Positions 32,211-38,805 of a DNA stretch of 38,805 nt are shown piece after piece; within the stretch, counting starts at the first letter, position 1; the number at the start of each line of letters is the position of its first letter. The stretch is from Halothiobacillaceae bacterium (GTDB lineage Bacteria; Pseudomonadota; Gammaproteobacteria; Halothiobacillales; Halothiobacillaceae), in NCBI GenBank assembly GCA_028696185.1, contig JAQVHL010000023.1:1-38805 (forward strand), given 5' to 3'. The notes under the pieces were generated by a model. The model was not told the DNA's origin and did no database searches. It saw only the letters and a list, made by a program, of their open reading frames with translations. The translations under genes and the position numbers were made by a program.

Positions 32211-35200
32211 TCAGTCAATACTGATTTCTTTCCAGCCGGTGCGCCCGATATACGGCGCCTCGACGCCGATACCGCCCGCCGCTTCCGCATTCGCCCCACC
32301 GCTGCCGCTGTAGGTCAGTCGCGCCGGCTCACCCGGCTTGCTGCCACCGGAAATGGTCAGGCCGGTAATGCCGCCGATGCCGGGGCTGAAGCCGCTGATA
32401 CCAACCGGCTGACCACCGACAGTGACGGTATCCCCCGCATCACCAATCGTGCCCGAGCGATCGATATCGAAGAAGGGCGTTGCCGGACGACTCCCCGTGG
32501 TGATGTCGAAGGCCATGATCCAGCCCACGGCCTCAGGCGCACAGACATCGCTACCGGCGGTCTGGTAGGTACCAACAATCAATCTGCCACCGAAGAGGAC
32601 AGGCTCAGCGCGGACACGCTCTCCAAGCTTGTTGCCGGAATAGACAAGATCAAGATACCAGCCTTTCTTGCCTGTCATATCGCCCGCGGTTGCCGCAGAG
32701 GTGACGCGGTTGGTGCCAGTTTGATAAACAATGCTGCGCGCCACCAGATCACCACGCTTGACCTGAGTGTTGCTATCTTCAAACCCATAGATGCTCTGGA
32801 CTACGGTACTGGATACGTCATCATCCGCAAGATACTTACCTGTTCCGAAAGCCACATAGCGCTTACCCGAATTGGGATCCTTGTAAATCATCGGCGGCGC
32901 AAGGGCGGGCTGCTCCTGACCTGCTGGACGGTCTGCCTTGAACAGGGGCTCGGTACCCAACGCGTTACTCCAACTGCCCGCACTTGAGGAAGTCAGGTCA
33001 AACTTCCACATATTGCCTTTGATATCACCAGCATAGGCATAATCAGCCGTCCCATCTCCGTTATTATCAAAAAGCTGCGGAGTGGCCAGACCGTTTTCAG
33101 GCAGCGTGGACGCCCCCGCCGGAGCCCCCGCCGGAAGCTTGGCCAGCAGGCTTCCGTCTTTGAGCTTGACGATATAGAGGTAGGCACGCCCTGAAGTGCT
33201 GTTGTAGCCATTACCGAACACGGCCGCCCAATCACCATTATTCATTTTTACGATGCGCGCCAAGCCAAACGGCGTCTGACCAAGATCGGCATCCACCTTG
33301 ATCTTTCCTTTCGCTGTTCCCGTAGCTTGCATCTCCCAGAGGATATTACCAGCGGTAAAACCGCCCGGATTGCTCACATCCAGGGCAAACCAACCTTTTC
33401 CTCCGGCACCCAGATTGCCTACCAGGACGGTCTTCCAGCCCCCCAAATAAGCATCATCAACCGCCAACAAGCCATCGACATAGTACTGATGGTTGTAGTT
33501 TTTATCGGATAGTTTCTTGAGTTCAGGTATCAGCATCGACGGCACATAACCGAACCCTTCAGCACCGGTAGTTGCATCAAAGGAATGCAGGATGCCATCG
33601 TTACTCCCAACATAGACCCTTTTACTCCAGGTTTTCTTGCTATCCACAAAGTTCTGATAGGTATCATGCTCCGGCCAGGACTGATAGAAGCCGTAACCGT
33701 AATTGGCACTGGCCACATAGACGGGGGAGGACTGCACGATATCTGCTATTGGAGCCTTGTCCTCGTGACCCGTGGGGCGGGTCCGGTTACGGTATGTACC
33801 GGCATTTTTCAATTCCTTGGCGGGGTCACCGCGCAAGTAATTAATCAAGTCATTACTATTATCAAGAGCGGTTTTCTGAGTGGTATCCAACCCTGCCACA
33901 TCGAAAGTCGATACAGTTCCGTCGGTTTTAAGTGTATAGAGCTTACGATCACCGTGGACAGGCATCTTTTCTGCCGCCTTCCAGTACGGAACGGAACTCG
34001 GCGTCCCGTCCGAGTTGAACTTGTAGGCCTCCAGATCTCCACTCCAGTCTCCCGGCGTATAGCGCGGCTTGTAGAACAGGCTGTCGCTGCTGATAATCGC
34101 CCCGCTCACGCTGCCCGAGGCGCCCGAGTTGGCGCGCAAGGCAATGGATTGCAAGATTTTACCCAGCGTATCGGAAAGCTCCTGTGCATTGTTCGCCGCA
34201 ATAAACGAGCCCCTGGAATTCACCGACGCATGAAACAGATCGTCGATCTGATCCGTCCCCCAGGTCTTTGTTCCAGCCTTCAGTGCATCCCAATCCGCAA
34301 CAGGATCGAGCGAACCTTTGAGGCCAATCGAAATACCGAAAGTCACCATATGCTGCCAGAACGCGCCATCGGCATCCGGCGAATCCGGATCATCGGTCTG
34401 AACGCCTACATTATTCGGCAGATCGGTTCGCAAATCGTTTTTCCAATACGCCATCGCGATGTCCGCCAGATAATTCGTATTATTATCCTTAAATGGCGCC
34501 TTGGGTGTGTATTGATAGGTTTTTATACCATCCGCATGAGTTATCAAAGAACCATTAGTATTATCAGAATTCCCAGGGGTAGGCGCTTTCTGCAAACCAT
34601 TCCCACAATCATAGTTATTCCAGTAACCATCGGTCGTCAGAATAACGAAACTCTGCCGACAAGAGACATGCTTGCCATCGTCCCCTTTCGGGCCCCAGGG
34701 TCCGTCATCGCTCGTGCTCTTGAAGTATTCTCCAGTCTTGATCAAGGATTCACGCAGCGGGGTACAGCCATTCGAGACATTTTCATTGTGCAGCCTGTCG
34801 AACCAGGTATTTCTATTGGTACTGCCAACGGAAAAATCGCCTGTGGTTGGGATTGCCTGAATCGGCCCCGCCTTGCGGTTAATGAAATCAAGCCCAACAC
34901 GGTATTCCGCCCCCAAGTCGGAAAACGCCTTGCTCAATGCGGCGCGGGCCATTTTGTGACGGGTGCGATAATAGGCATACCAGTTGGCATAGTTCTGCCG
35001 CTCCTGTGCGGCCGAGCGGGTAACCGGGCTGCCGGAGCCATTATCCCATGTCTTCGAAGAGAGCTCCGTACAACCGGTTGTAGTATTAGAGCAACCCGTC
35101 TGAACCGCACATTGATACCACTTGCCCGATGTCCTCAGGATTTTGTAGTGAAAGTAATTGCTTGAATTTGTCGAATCCAAGCCCGGACTCTTCAGTTCAT

Positions 35201-35606
35201 GATAGCACTGAGTGCTGCCCGACAGATTCGTTGTACCGTTGGCCGTATCGGCCTTCGATGCGTGACTTGACGCCGCCGTATAACTCGCGTCGGGCCAGGT
35301 ACTGCCATCGGCTTTGGCCCAAGGTGTGTACGTTACATTCGGATTGTAGAAAATCGTATTGTAGGTATAGGCCCTGGCACGAATATCCAGTCCGGTGATT
35401 GGCGGATAGGTGTCCGGCATTTTTGCCCCGCTCATCGAGCCCGAGTCGTCGACCACCACCATGATATTCGGCGGAATGCTAGACCCACCACCGGAGAGCG
35501 GCTCCTGGGCGATCTCAATAGCGGCCTGGGCCGTACCTGTCGTAGCCAGAGCGGCCAGTAAGGCAAGCGCCAATGGATGACGTGCCCCTTTTTGCTTTGT
35601 GTTCAT
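32211..35606 (-). CDS. pilY1: PilY1-type pilus biogenesis/tip adhesin
   Basis: The 1131-aa exported protein has a signal peptide (cleavage near residue 28). It then has a von Willebrand A-like region starting VVVDDSGSMSG, whose MIDAS DxSxS is Asp53-Ser55-Ser57. The C-terminal half is a PQQ-like beta-propeller (NDGILHSFDATTGAE; NLGAGGKGWFALDVSNPGG). A calcium loop, DNNGDGTAD, lies near residue 845, and a second EF-hand-like loop, DIDRSGTIGDAGD, near 1045. PilY1 controls extension/retraction and can act in adhesion and mechanosensing. The middle (about 33000-35500) is unusually AT-rich. I chose the ATG at 35606 (GGGAG upstream, signal peptide follows); the frame open to 35915 is not used. Confidence 0.92.
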   Translation of the reverse strand: MNTKQKGARHPLALALLAALATTGTAQAAIEIAQEPLSGGGSSIPPNIMVVVDDSGSMSGAKMPDTYPPITGLDIRARAYTYNTIFYNPNVTYTPWAKADGSTWPDASYTAASSHASKADTANGTTNLSGSTQCYHELKSPGLDSTNSSNYFHYKILRTSGKWYQCAVQTGCSNTTTGCTELSSKTWDNGSGSPVTRSAAQERQNYANWYAYYRTRHKMARAALSKAFSDLGAEYRVGLDFINRKAGPIQAIPTTGDFSVGSTNRNTWFDRLHNENVSNGCTPLRESLIKTGEYFKSTSDDGPWGPKGDDGKHVSCRQSFVILTTDGYWNNYDCGNGLQKAPTPGNSDNTNGSLITHADGIKTYQYTPKAPFKDNNTNYLADIAMAYWKNDLRTDLPNNVGVQTDDPDSPDADGAFWQHMVTFGISIGLKGSLDPVADWDALKAGTKTWGTDQIDDLFHASVNSRGSFIAANNAQELSDTLGKILQSIALRANSGASGSVSGAIISSDSLFYKPRYTPGDWSGDLEAYKFNSDGTPSSVPYWKAAEKMPVHGDRKLYTLKTDGTVSTFDVAGLDTTQKTALDNSNDLINYLRGDPAKELKNAGTYRNRTRPTGHEDKAPIADIVQSSPVYVASANYGYGFYQSWPEHDTYQNFVDSKKTWSKRVYVGSNDGILHSFDATTGAEGFGYVPSMLIPELKKLSDKNYNHQYYVDGLLAVDDAYLGGWKTVLVGNLGAGGKGWFALDVSNPGGFTAGNILWEMQATGTAKGKIKVDADLGQTPFGLARIVKMNNGDWAAVFGNGYNSTSGRAYLYIVKLKDGSLLAKLPAGAPAGASTLPENGLATPQLFDNNGDGTADYAYAGDIKGNMWKFDLTSSSAGSWSNALGTEPLFKADRPAGQEQPALAPPMIYKDPNSGKRYVAFGTGKYLADDDVSSTVVQSIYGFEDSNTQVKRGDLVARSIVYQTGTNRVTSAATAGDMTGKKGWYLDLVYSGNKLGERVRAEPVLFGGRLIVGTYQTAGSDVCAPEAVGWIMAFDITTGSRPATPFFDIDRSGTIGDAGDTVTVGGQPVGISGFSPGIGGITGLTISGGSKPGEPARLTYSGSGGANAEAAGGIGVEAPYIGRTGWKEISID

Positions 35607-35638
35607 ATCGACTCTCCCTTTGGAGTTCGGAAAATGGA

Positions 35639-36253
35639 TCAGCTGCGCGGGACGCCCTGCACCGCAATGCTCTGCAATACGGTGCTGGCGCGTCCCGAAG
35701 TGGCGGGAACGGTCTGGCGTGCGGTGACACGGAAGCGGATGTTTTTGGTCTGCTCGTACCCCGAGGCCCCCGCCCCCCGCCCGACCATGCCAGGCGAGGG
35801 GGCGCGGAAGGTCTCGATGATGTAGTCGGTGACCGTGCCTGGTGCAAGAGGTGGCCCCTGATAACCACTGACTGACGGCGGCGTGACCGGACTTCTGCTT
35901 GTGGCCAATAGCCATCGCGCCTGCGTGAGGTTAGCCATTCGTGTTGGGTCACCCGTATAAAACCAACTTGACATATCCCCTTCATTACTGGGGTCATAAT
36001 GCATGACGGCATCCACTTCACCCACGCGTAAGGCACTGTCTACATTCTGGAAGGCCAGGGCACGGTCGTAGTAGTTTGCCGTTACACGCTCCTGCACGTT
36101 GGTGCTGCGCATGGAGGCCACACCAATCAAAGTCATGGCCAGCATGAGAATCAGACTAACAATTAGTGCGGCGCCGTTTTGCCGCCTCTCCGAGCGGGTG
36201 ACCCCCTCACCCGGTAGCGGGGTCGGGATCGGATTTGGATATTGCGTTTTCAT
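35639..36253 (-). CDS. pilX: Type IV minor pilin PilX
   Basis: The 204-aa product has the PilX N-terminus QNG-AALIVSLILMLAMTLIGVASMRSTNVQERV, with Val instead of Glu at +5, as expected for PilX/GspK-like tip pilins. DRALAFQNVDSALRVGE follows, as in the family. The leader before the cleavage site is unusually long (27 residues) and Pro/Gly-rich (NPIPTPLPGEGVTRSERR). Its DNA holds a perfect 7-bp hairpin at 36195-36213. No other start codon exists before the cleavage site, and the ATG overlaps the pilW stop (ATGA). Confidence 0.88.
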   Translation of the reverse strand: MKTQYPNPIPTPLPGEGVTRSERRQNGAALIVSLILMLAMTLIGVASMRSTNVQERVTANYYDRALAFQNVDSALRVGEVDAVMHYDPSNEGDMSSWFYTGDPTRMANLTQARWLLATSRSPVTPPSVSGYQGPPLAPGTVTDYIIETFRAPSPGMVGRGAGASGYEQTKNIRFRVTARQTVPATSGRASTVLQSIAVQGVPRS

Positions 36254-37404
36254 TGTGCACGACTCCGAATAGAGACGACCTGGGTAACCGAGCGGCGTAA
36301 GGGCCGCGCCGTACCCGCATCATCAACGAGATTTCCGTTTGCACTGGCCAAATCCAGCGTGACTTCAACGGAGACCACATCCCCCCAGGCGGCCATGGCG
36401 GTGGCTAACGGGGTACCTGCGGCATCCCACATCGGTGCGAAAGGTGCGGCAGTGGCGGAATTAATTACTGTGTACGCTGTTTCTCCCTGACGACGCACGC
36501 GCACCCGCATATGCTCTACACCCGGTACAATTTCCTCGCTAGCCCAAGCACCCGCACGATAGATAGCGCGATAGAGCGAGCGCTGGTTCCATGTGCCAGG
36601 ACTAACGCTTGTACGGCGATTTTCACCGATATACCACACCACGGGCTCCAGAGCCGCCACGGCCCCACCACGGTAACTTACGGCCAGATCGGGGAGTATA
36701 TTCTGGTCGTCTCCAGACCCAGTGGCGGCTACAGCCACAGATACCCCCGCAACCACAGCCCCGACACGAAAGCTGCTGGCAGTGGCGAAATTGCACGCCA
36801 TCGCCAGATCCCCTGTCGAAAACGTAGGAGGAGTTGTGCTGCCCAGGTTGTAACTCAGCACTCCGGACGTATGAGAGCTGATAACGCCAACGCGGTCTCC
36901 GTTACGTACCAACATAACCAGAGGATTATCTGCACGGATCGCCCCGGGGGTCGCACCATCGGGTGGAGTGAAGGGAGGGAGGGTTACGGGGCTGGGCAGG
37001 GGGTCGCCTGGCTTGAGAACAAGCAAAGGATTGCGCGTGCTGGCCCACCAGCGATTGGGTACGCTTTGTCCACCGAACAGGATACTTTCCGCGACGATTC
37101 CTTGGGTGGTTGTGGTGCTGGCAGCGCCACCGCAGGGTGTGGAGCCCGCTTCGCGGATATCGCGCATCATCATTTCAAGACCGGTGCGCGCATTTTCCTG
37201 CACCATCGCTAGACCTTCAGTCAGCTTGTTTGCGCGACTGTTAGCCATGAACAGGTTGATGACCCCCAGCACGAGCAGTAATCCCAATGTCATGGCGATC
37301 ATGAGCTCGATCAGTGTGAAGCCCCATTGAGACCGTGAGCCCCCAACCAGCGCTCTGGATCCCCCGCGCAAAGCGTACGGCTTGATGTCCGTTTTAATGT
37401 TCAT
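36250..37404 (-). CDS. pilW: Type IV minor pilin PilW
   Basis: The 384-aa product is a large GspJ-like minor pilin. The site is [29 protein letters not shown], with Glu at +5, followed by the PilW helix ANSRANKLTEGLAMVQENARTGLEMMMRDIREAG. Globular blocks include LPDLAVSYRG and VVWYIGENRR, and it ends in SVEVTLDLAS. The leader of 28 residues is long and contains a GGSRALVGGSRSQ near-repeat. It overlaps pilV upstream and pilX downstream by ATGA each. Confidence 0.88.
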   Translation of the reverse strand: MNIKTDIKPYALRGGSRALVGGSRSQWGFTLIELMIAMTLGLLLVLGVINLFMANSRANKLTEGLAMVQENARTGLEMMMRDIREAGSTPCGGAASTTTTQGIVAESILFGGQSVPNRWWASTRNPLLVLKPGDPLPSPVTLPPFTPPDGATPGAIRADNPLVMLVRNGDRVGVISSHTSGVLSYNLGSTTPPTFSTGDLAMACNFATASSFRVGAVVAGVSVAVAATGSGDDQNILPDLAVSYRGGAVAALEPVVWYIGENRRTSVSPGTWNQRSLYRAIYRAGAWASEEIVPGVEHMRVRVRRQGETAYTVINSATAAPFAPMWDAAGTPLATAMAAWGDVVSVEVTLDLASANGNLVDDAGTARPLRRSVTQVVSIRSRAQ

Positions 37405-37958
37405 TGGAACCTCACCTGCAAATCAACAAACTGGTCGGTAGTCCCACCTATCTGCAACCCACGGGCGTCCGACCAGACCACGCGTACCATGCAAGTCACC
37501 CCATCACCATTGCAGGCAACGCCACCACAGGCATCCGGTCCCAGCAGATTCTGGTTGTTTGGGTCGCTGGCAACCTTACGCAAGCCGCCGACGGTTTTCG
37601 TGCCATCTTCACGGGATACGGTTTGTCCATTGATCCAGTCGTAGAGATCGCGTCCCTGTACTGTTGCTGGTGGTGGTGGATTGCAAGCTGCCCCCGGAGC
37701 GCTAGGCAGCGGCATCGCTGCGGCATAATCGGATGGATTGACGCCCTGGGCACGGGCGGCCTGTATGCGGTCGATCAAGTCATATGCCGCGACAATCGCC
37801 ATGCTGCGCTGCATGGAGGAATCACTGTTCTTGAGGCTACTGGTTTGCAAGGAAGCCAAGCCCAGCAAACCGATCGACAGGACAACAATAGCGATGAGAA
37901 CTTCCACCAAGCCTACGCCGGCCTGACTTTTTTCATTCATCATGAAAGAGGTGTTCAT
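37401..37958 (-). CDS. pilV: Type IV minor pilin PilV
   Basis: The 185-aa product carries the GspI/PilV N-terminus SQAG-VGLVEVLIAIVVLSIGLLGLASLQ, with Glu at +5 and a 14-residue leader. SMQRSMAIVAAYDLIDRIQAAR is the conserved PilV helix. The C-terminal part has several Cys, including DACGGVACNGDGVTCMV. I chose the ATG at 37958, which overlaps the FimT/FimU stop (ATGA); an in-frame TTG at 37964 is less likely. PilV, PilW and PilX are thought to form the pilus tip complex that PilY1 joins. Confidence 0.9.
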   Translation of the reverse strand: MNTSFMMNEKSQAGVGLVEVLIAIVVLSIGLLGLASLQTSSLKNSDSSMQRSMAIVAAYDLIDRIQAARAQGVNPSDYAAAMPLPSAPGAACNPPPPATVQGRDLYDWINGQTVSREDGTKTVGGLRKVASDPNNQNLLGPDACGGVACNGDGVTCMVRVVWSDARGLQIGGTTDQFVDLQVRFQ

Positions 37959-38476
37959 ATACAACTCACCCTCTGTGTGACGATGGAGCCGGACGGCAAC
38001 ACGCGGATTTCACGGCGCTCGTTGCTTTTACAGCCCTGAAGTTGGACGACAATCACGATATCCGCCCCGGGGATGCCTTCGTCTGCATTGCCTCGCGCGT
38101 TGAATTCGATAACGTTCGGCCCAGTCACGGTGTCAGTGCTACCGACCGTTACAGGCGCAGCCGTTCGGCGCAGCACATTGGTGGGGGTTGCCTTATCATG
38201 GACGATCCAGCCATTGGCATAGCTTCCTGTCCCACCAAACCCGCCATCACAGTTCGCCTGTGTGGTGTCTGCACGGCAGAGCACAACGGTGGCATTACGA
38301 CGCAAGGCTTCCGAACGGGCCATTTGCAGGGCACCGACGATTTCGTTCGTCAGGGATGTCACCTTGCTGTTGCGTAACAAATCCGTAAAGCTAGGTATCG
38401 CAATCGCCAGCAGCACAACAAGTACGGCGATGGCAACCAGCAACTCGATCAGGGTAAACCCTTGTTGTCGATTCAT
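37955..38476 (-). CDS. fimU: Type IV minor pilin FimT/FimU
   Basis: The 173-aa product is the first gene of the minor pilin operon. Site: [29 protein letters not shown], with Glu at +5 and a six-residue leader. NEIVGALQMARSEALRRNATVVLCRA is the conserved FimT/GspH helix and strand, and a C-terminal Cys pair (GCKSNERREIRVLPSG..VSC) matches FimU. FimU in Pseudomonas bridges the tip complex to the pilus shaft. FimT versus FimU cannot be settled here. I chose the ATG at 38476, with GAAGAAG upstream. Confidence 0.85.
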   Translation of the reverse strand: MNRQQGFTLIELLVAIAVLVVLLAIAIPSFTDLLRNSKVTSLTNEIVGALQMARSEALRRNATVVLCRADTTQANCDGGFGGTGSYANGWIVHDKATPTNVLRRTAAPVTVGSTDTVTGPNVIEFNARGNADEGIPGADIVIVVQLQGCKSNERREIRVLPSGSIVTQRVSCI

Positions 38477-38805
38477 CTTTCTTCTTCCCGGCAGCCCAGC
38501 CCGCATGGCAGGGCGTTGATCGCCTGTCCGGCACGACCGTCGCGCGGTCGCACTTTCTCAGGCTTGATGTTGAGCATAGCGGCCCCTCGATGCCAGGCAA
38601 GCGAGCCGGGTTCAAGCGGTCATTTTCCCCGACAAATGGTGTGCTGATGGGCCGCCTTGAGCTGCGCGGGCGACCGGGCGCTGTCCCGCCATGGTTGTGC
38701 GTGTCTTCACGGGTTCTCTGGGGCGGTGACGCCGTATGAGGTATCCTTGTCTCTTACCGGGTTACCGAAAAATCACTTGCGTCATATCGGGCTTTCGCCG
38801 CCCCC
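38477..38805. other. Gene-free upstream region
   Basis: These 329 bp upstream of the pilin operon contain the candidate promoter and, at 38631-38639, CCATTTGTC on the minus strand, one base off the AlgR-box consensus CCGTTTGTC. No gene was recognised. Short open frames reach the right edge on both strands, and a neighbouring gene may begin or end just outside the window. Confidence 0.5.
38573..38600 (-). promoter_or_regulatory. Candidate promoter of minor pilin operon
   Basis: On the minus strand TTGCCT (38600-38595) and TATGCT (38578-38573) are 16 bp apart, each matching the sigma-70 consensus in four of six positions. Transcription would start near 38566, about 90 nt before the fimU-type ATG. 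The match is modest. Confidence 0.35.

Noticed and set aside
33585-35165. 526-aa plus-strand frame opposite pilY1
   Set aside because: It is a shadow of the PilY1 reading frame; no signal, domain or ribosome-binding site supports it.

Overview
The window is 38.8 kb of GC-rich (by eye about 60-68%) chromosomal DNA from a gammaproteobacterium. The evidence is gene order: tesA divergent from ybbA-ybbP; ribF-ileS-lspA-fkpB-ispH followed by a minor-pilin cluster ordered as in Pseudomonas (fimU/fimT-pilV-pilW-pilX-pilY1-pilY2-pilE); and a two-subunit glycyl-tRNA synthetase. The genus cannot be fixed from this sequence alone; a Chromatiales-like or related high-GC lineage is my best guess. No tRNA, rRNA, CRISPR array, transposase or phage gene was seen.

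Layout. 1-372: a string of perfect hairpins (repeat DNA). 373-2797 (minus): UPF0149/YecA-type protein, SDR-type NAD(P)-binding protein and the RNA chaperone ProQ. 3054-9479 (minus): a tightly packed operon glyQ-glyS-plsC-fructosamine kinase-ampG-CigR/RcnB-like periplasmic protein. 9682-13427 (plus): a lactate/glycolate-type permease overlapping a membrane PAS-PAS-GGDEF diguanylate cyclase. 13531-13723: a 193-bp palindromic element whose central half also occurs in the repeat at the left end. 13776-16158 (minus): an HAD nucleotidase (yrfG-type) overlapping a NodI/NodJ-type ABC-2 exporter. 16356-17409: a bacteriohemerythrin and a stand-alone Aer-type PAS protein, convergent. 17520-20716 (minus): the YbbA-YbbP ABC system, divergent from tesA. 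20715-28736 (plus): tesA-murJ, ribF, ileS-lspA-fkpB-ispH. 28833-30554 (minus): a DUF4124-like envelope protein and O-acetylhomoserine sulfhydrylase. 30686-38476 (minus): the type IV minor pilin operon. 38477-38805: upstream region with a candidate promoter and no recognised gene.

How the genes work together. Most of the window is housekeeping: aminoacylation, phospholipid and peptidoglycan metabolism, isoprenoid and flavin synthesis, lipoprotein maturation. The accessory interest lies in three places. The first is a permease translationally coupled to a c-di-GMP synthase. The second is an oxygen-sensing-like pair (hemerythrin plus PAS). The third is the pilus-priming cluster, with PilY1 and five pilin-like proteins having N-terminal prepilin-peptidase sites (FimT/FimU, PilV, PilW, PilX, PilE) plus a second FimT-like protein at the operon end. 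Fourteen gene junctions overlap by exactly four bases (twelve ATGA, one GTGA, one TTGA), so translational coupling is a strong theme.

I found no clearly new multi-gene system. The least explained structures are the palindromic repeat family (54-358 and 13531-13723), the permease/GGDEF coupling and the 16-bp palindrome in front of the hemerythrin gene. All functions are read from sequence motifs and gene order; no database search was possible.
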